Part shown: positions 8,166 through 9,321 of the stretch, piece by piece | Numbering within the stretch: position 1 is the first letter of the stretch | How the letters are laid out: each line of letters starts with the position of its first letter | Origin: Ekhidna sp. | GTDB lineage: Bacteria; Bacteroidota; Bacteroidia; Cytophagales; Cyclobacteriaceae | Assembly: GCA_028821635.1 (NCBI GenBank) | Contig: JAPPDO010000130.1 | Location: 1 to 9,321 of the forward strand | Reading direction: 5' to 3' | DNA: 9,321 nt | Position numbers and translations under genes: made by a program | Notes under the pieces: generated by a model | Databases searched by the model: none | What the model was told of the DNA's origin: nothing | What the model saw: only the letters and a program-made list of their open reading frames with translations

Positions 8166-9321
8166 CTTCTTATTGACCAAGCTTTTATGCAAAAAAGATG
8201 ACCCCTCGGGGGGGGCTTTTATTTTTATGACCTATATTTACTTGAGGGAGTATTAAAGGAGTTGATTGAATCGAAAGACTCAGATTATGAAGTTTATTAT
8301 GCACTCAAAGCAAATACTGAGACAAAAATAGCTTCAAGAATACAAGAGTATGGTCTTGGGGTAGATCATGTTAGTGTTGGTGAAATACAGTATGTATTAA
8401 ATCATGGGTTTGAAGGAAGTCAAATTGTGTATGCTGGTGTTGGTAAGAATGAAGGTGAGATTTCGTTAGCGGCAGGCCATGAAGTAACAGGAATTAATTG
8501 TGAATCAATAGAGGAGTTGGCGATTATTCATCAAGTGGCTCATTCACTTGATAAGGAAGCAAACATTTTTTAAGGCTTAATCTGGATATAGATGCTAATA
8601 CTCATCCCAACCTTATCACGGGTAATTTTCAAAATAAGTTTGGTATCCCTTTAAAGGATCTTTGGTTGGCACTTGAAGAATTAGAGAAGTATCCTAACCT
8701 TAGATTTTGCGGACTATACTTTCACATTGATTCGCAAATAATGAACCGCTTACCCTTTGAATCACTTTGTATAAAAATTAATCAGTTCCAGTCTGAGATC
8801 TTAGAAAAAGGGTATTACTCCCGATGACCTTAACGTAAGAGGTGGACTCGGTATTGATTATGATGATCTTGAAGGTCATCCAATTGCTGATTTTGCAATC
8901 TATTTTGCTAACTTCAAAAAGAATTGAATGCCCCTTCAAAATCAAAAAATTCATTCTGAATTAGTTAGGGTCATAATTGAACATATGGGGAATCTATTCT
9001 CGGGGGTAATGTACCTGAAAAAGACAGATTCATTGGAGTTTGTAATCATTGATACCGGAACTAATGAGACCGGCACTCTACAATGCTAAGTACAGGTTTG
9101 AGAATATATCCTCTGACTCCTCAGAGAAATCCTATGAGGTAGTTACCCTCATTTATGAAAGCACTGACACTTTTGGAGAACATCTATTGGCTGAAACTAA
9201 GCGAGGAGATATATCGGAATCCGGTCAGCAGGAGCCTTAGGTAGTGTATTAAGTTCAAATTATAATATGCGAGGAGGACTATACGTTATTTTTTCTGATG
9301 AAGCAGGCATAGATAAATTAT
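8166..9321 (+). pseudogene. lysA: Diaminopimelate decarboxylase (lysA), degraded, runs off right edge
   Basis: LysA converts meso-diaminopimelate to L-lysine with PLP. Fold III decarboxylase sequence is recognisable throughout. FYFYDLYLLEGVLKEL is followed by YYALKAN with the PLP lysine (codon 8307-8309), then VDHVSVGEI, IVYAGVGKNEGEI, NLDIDANTHP, NKFGI, GLYFHIDSQI, RGGLGIDYDD, LMRPALYNA, ESTDTFGEH, SAGALGSVLSSNYNMR and FSDEAGIDKL. Damage: one T lost from the run at 8566-8571; a base gained in AAAAAGGG (8805-8812); shifts near 8920, 8945, 9058 and 9215; and a stop at 9238-9240. Conserved residues are lost: Gly to Asp in HIGSQI (8729-8731), Gly to Arg in the PLP-phosphate GGG loop (8838-8840), and the active-site Cys of the CES motif to Tyr (9154-9156). 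The N-terminus is unclear; KLLIDQAFMQK (about 8164-8196) resembles the short N-terminal helix of Bacteroidota LysA. About 30 C-terminal residues lie beyond the window. Confidence 0.92.
8191..8226 (+). other. GC hairpin and eight-G run at the epimerase/lysA junction
   Basis: An A-rich run (8191-8196) is followed by ACCCCTCGGGGGGGG (8201-8215) and then CTTTTATTTTT. CCCC can pair with GGGG across a TCG loop, and AAAAG with CTTTT, giving a terminator-like shape. However, the flanking peptide fits LysA on both sides (QAFMQK before, FYFYDLYLL after, with a TP at ACCCCT). The G run is therefore more likely slippage within a dead lysA than a true terminator. It is the only strongly GC-skewed homopolymer in the window. 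Confidence 0.35.

Noticed and set aside
7403..8201. Three short plus-strand open frames that could be called small hypothetical genes
   Set aside because: Placed end to end they form one continuous enolase-superfamily epimerase sequence, so they are pieces of a broken gene.
7161..8201. Programmed frameshifting or stop-codon recoding (for example selenocysteine at the TGA at 7290)
   Set aside because: There are too many shifts in both directions, with no slippery-site pattern or downstream stem, and the TGA replaces a conserved Gly rather than a redox residue.
8262..9240. Two short open frames (8262-8573 and 9049-9240) as independent proteins
   Set aside because: Both match consecutive parts of LysA, and the sequence between them, read in other frames, supplies the missing middle.
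7161..9321. Frameshifts as plain sequencing or assembly error
   Set aside because: The preceding 7 kb has none, and the region also carries base substitutions to stop codons (TGA at 7290, TAG at 7598) and at conserved sites such as the LysA active-site Cys. Error in the long homopolymers could still account for one or two single indels.
1..9321. CRISPR arrays, tRNA or rRNA genes, riboswitches
   Set aside because: I saw no regularly spaced repeats, no cloverleaf-like segments and no conserved RNA motifs; the intergenic gaps are short and AT-rich.

Overview
The window comes from a member of the Bacteroidota. The evidence is a tandem SusC/SusD outer-membrane uptake pair, lipoproteins with Bacteroidota-style lipoboxes, a TAnnTTTG-type promoter element and the lack of clear Shine-Dalgarno sites. 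The AT-rich, Cytophagales-like protein style suggests an environmental or marine member of that order, but this is inference.

Layout. (1) Bases 1-112: the left edge appears to be the 5' end of an IS1-like insertion sequence on the minus strand. It holds a transposase N-terminus with a zinc-ribbon CPxC and a plausible terminal inverted repeat. (2) Bases 113-231: an AT-rich leader with a promoter-like element. (3) Bases 232-5802: a three-gene plus-strand operon with 18- and 20-bp gaps, comprising a SusC-type TonB-dependent transporter, a SusD-type surface lipoprotein and a third, unrecognised surface lipoprotein. It is closed by a strong intrinsic terminator (5836-5870). (4) Bases 5897-7153: an intact DadA-type FAD-dependent D-amino-acid dehydrogenase. 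(5) Bases 7161-9321: two consecutive decayed genes on the same strand. The first is an enolase-superfamily dipeptide (L-Ala-D/L-Glu) epimerase. The second is a diaminopimelate decarboxylase (lysA) that runs off the right edge. Both can be read almost end to end as proteins only by crossing many frameshifts and stops, and key residues are replaced, so both are pseudogenes. The short open frames seen there are fragments of these two genes, not separate genes.

How the genes may work together. The SusC/SusD complex imports a polymer breakdown product (glycan or peptide) across the outer membrane, probably helped by the third lipoprotein. The three downstream enzymes correspond to three unusual parts of a peptidoglycan stem peptide: D-alanine (D-amino-acid dehydrogenase), L-Ala-D-Glu (dipeptide epimerase) and meso-diaminopimelate (DAP decarboxylase). 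The most interesting reading is therefore a former murein-peptide or D-amino-acid catabolic operon that has lost two of its three enzymes while the first gene remains open. That is inference from gene identities and order; the sequence does not show the substrate.
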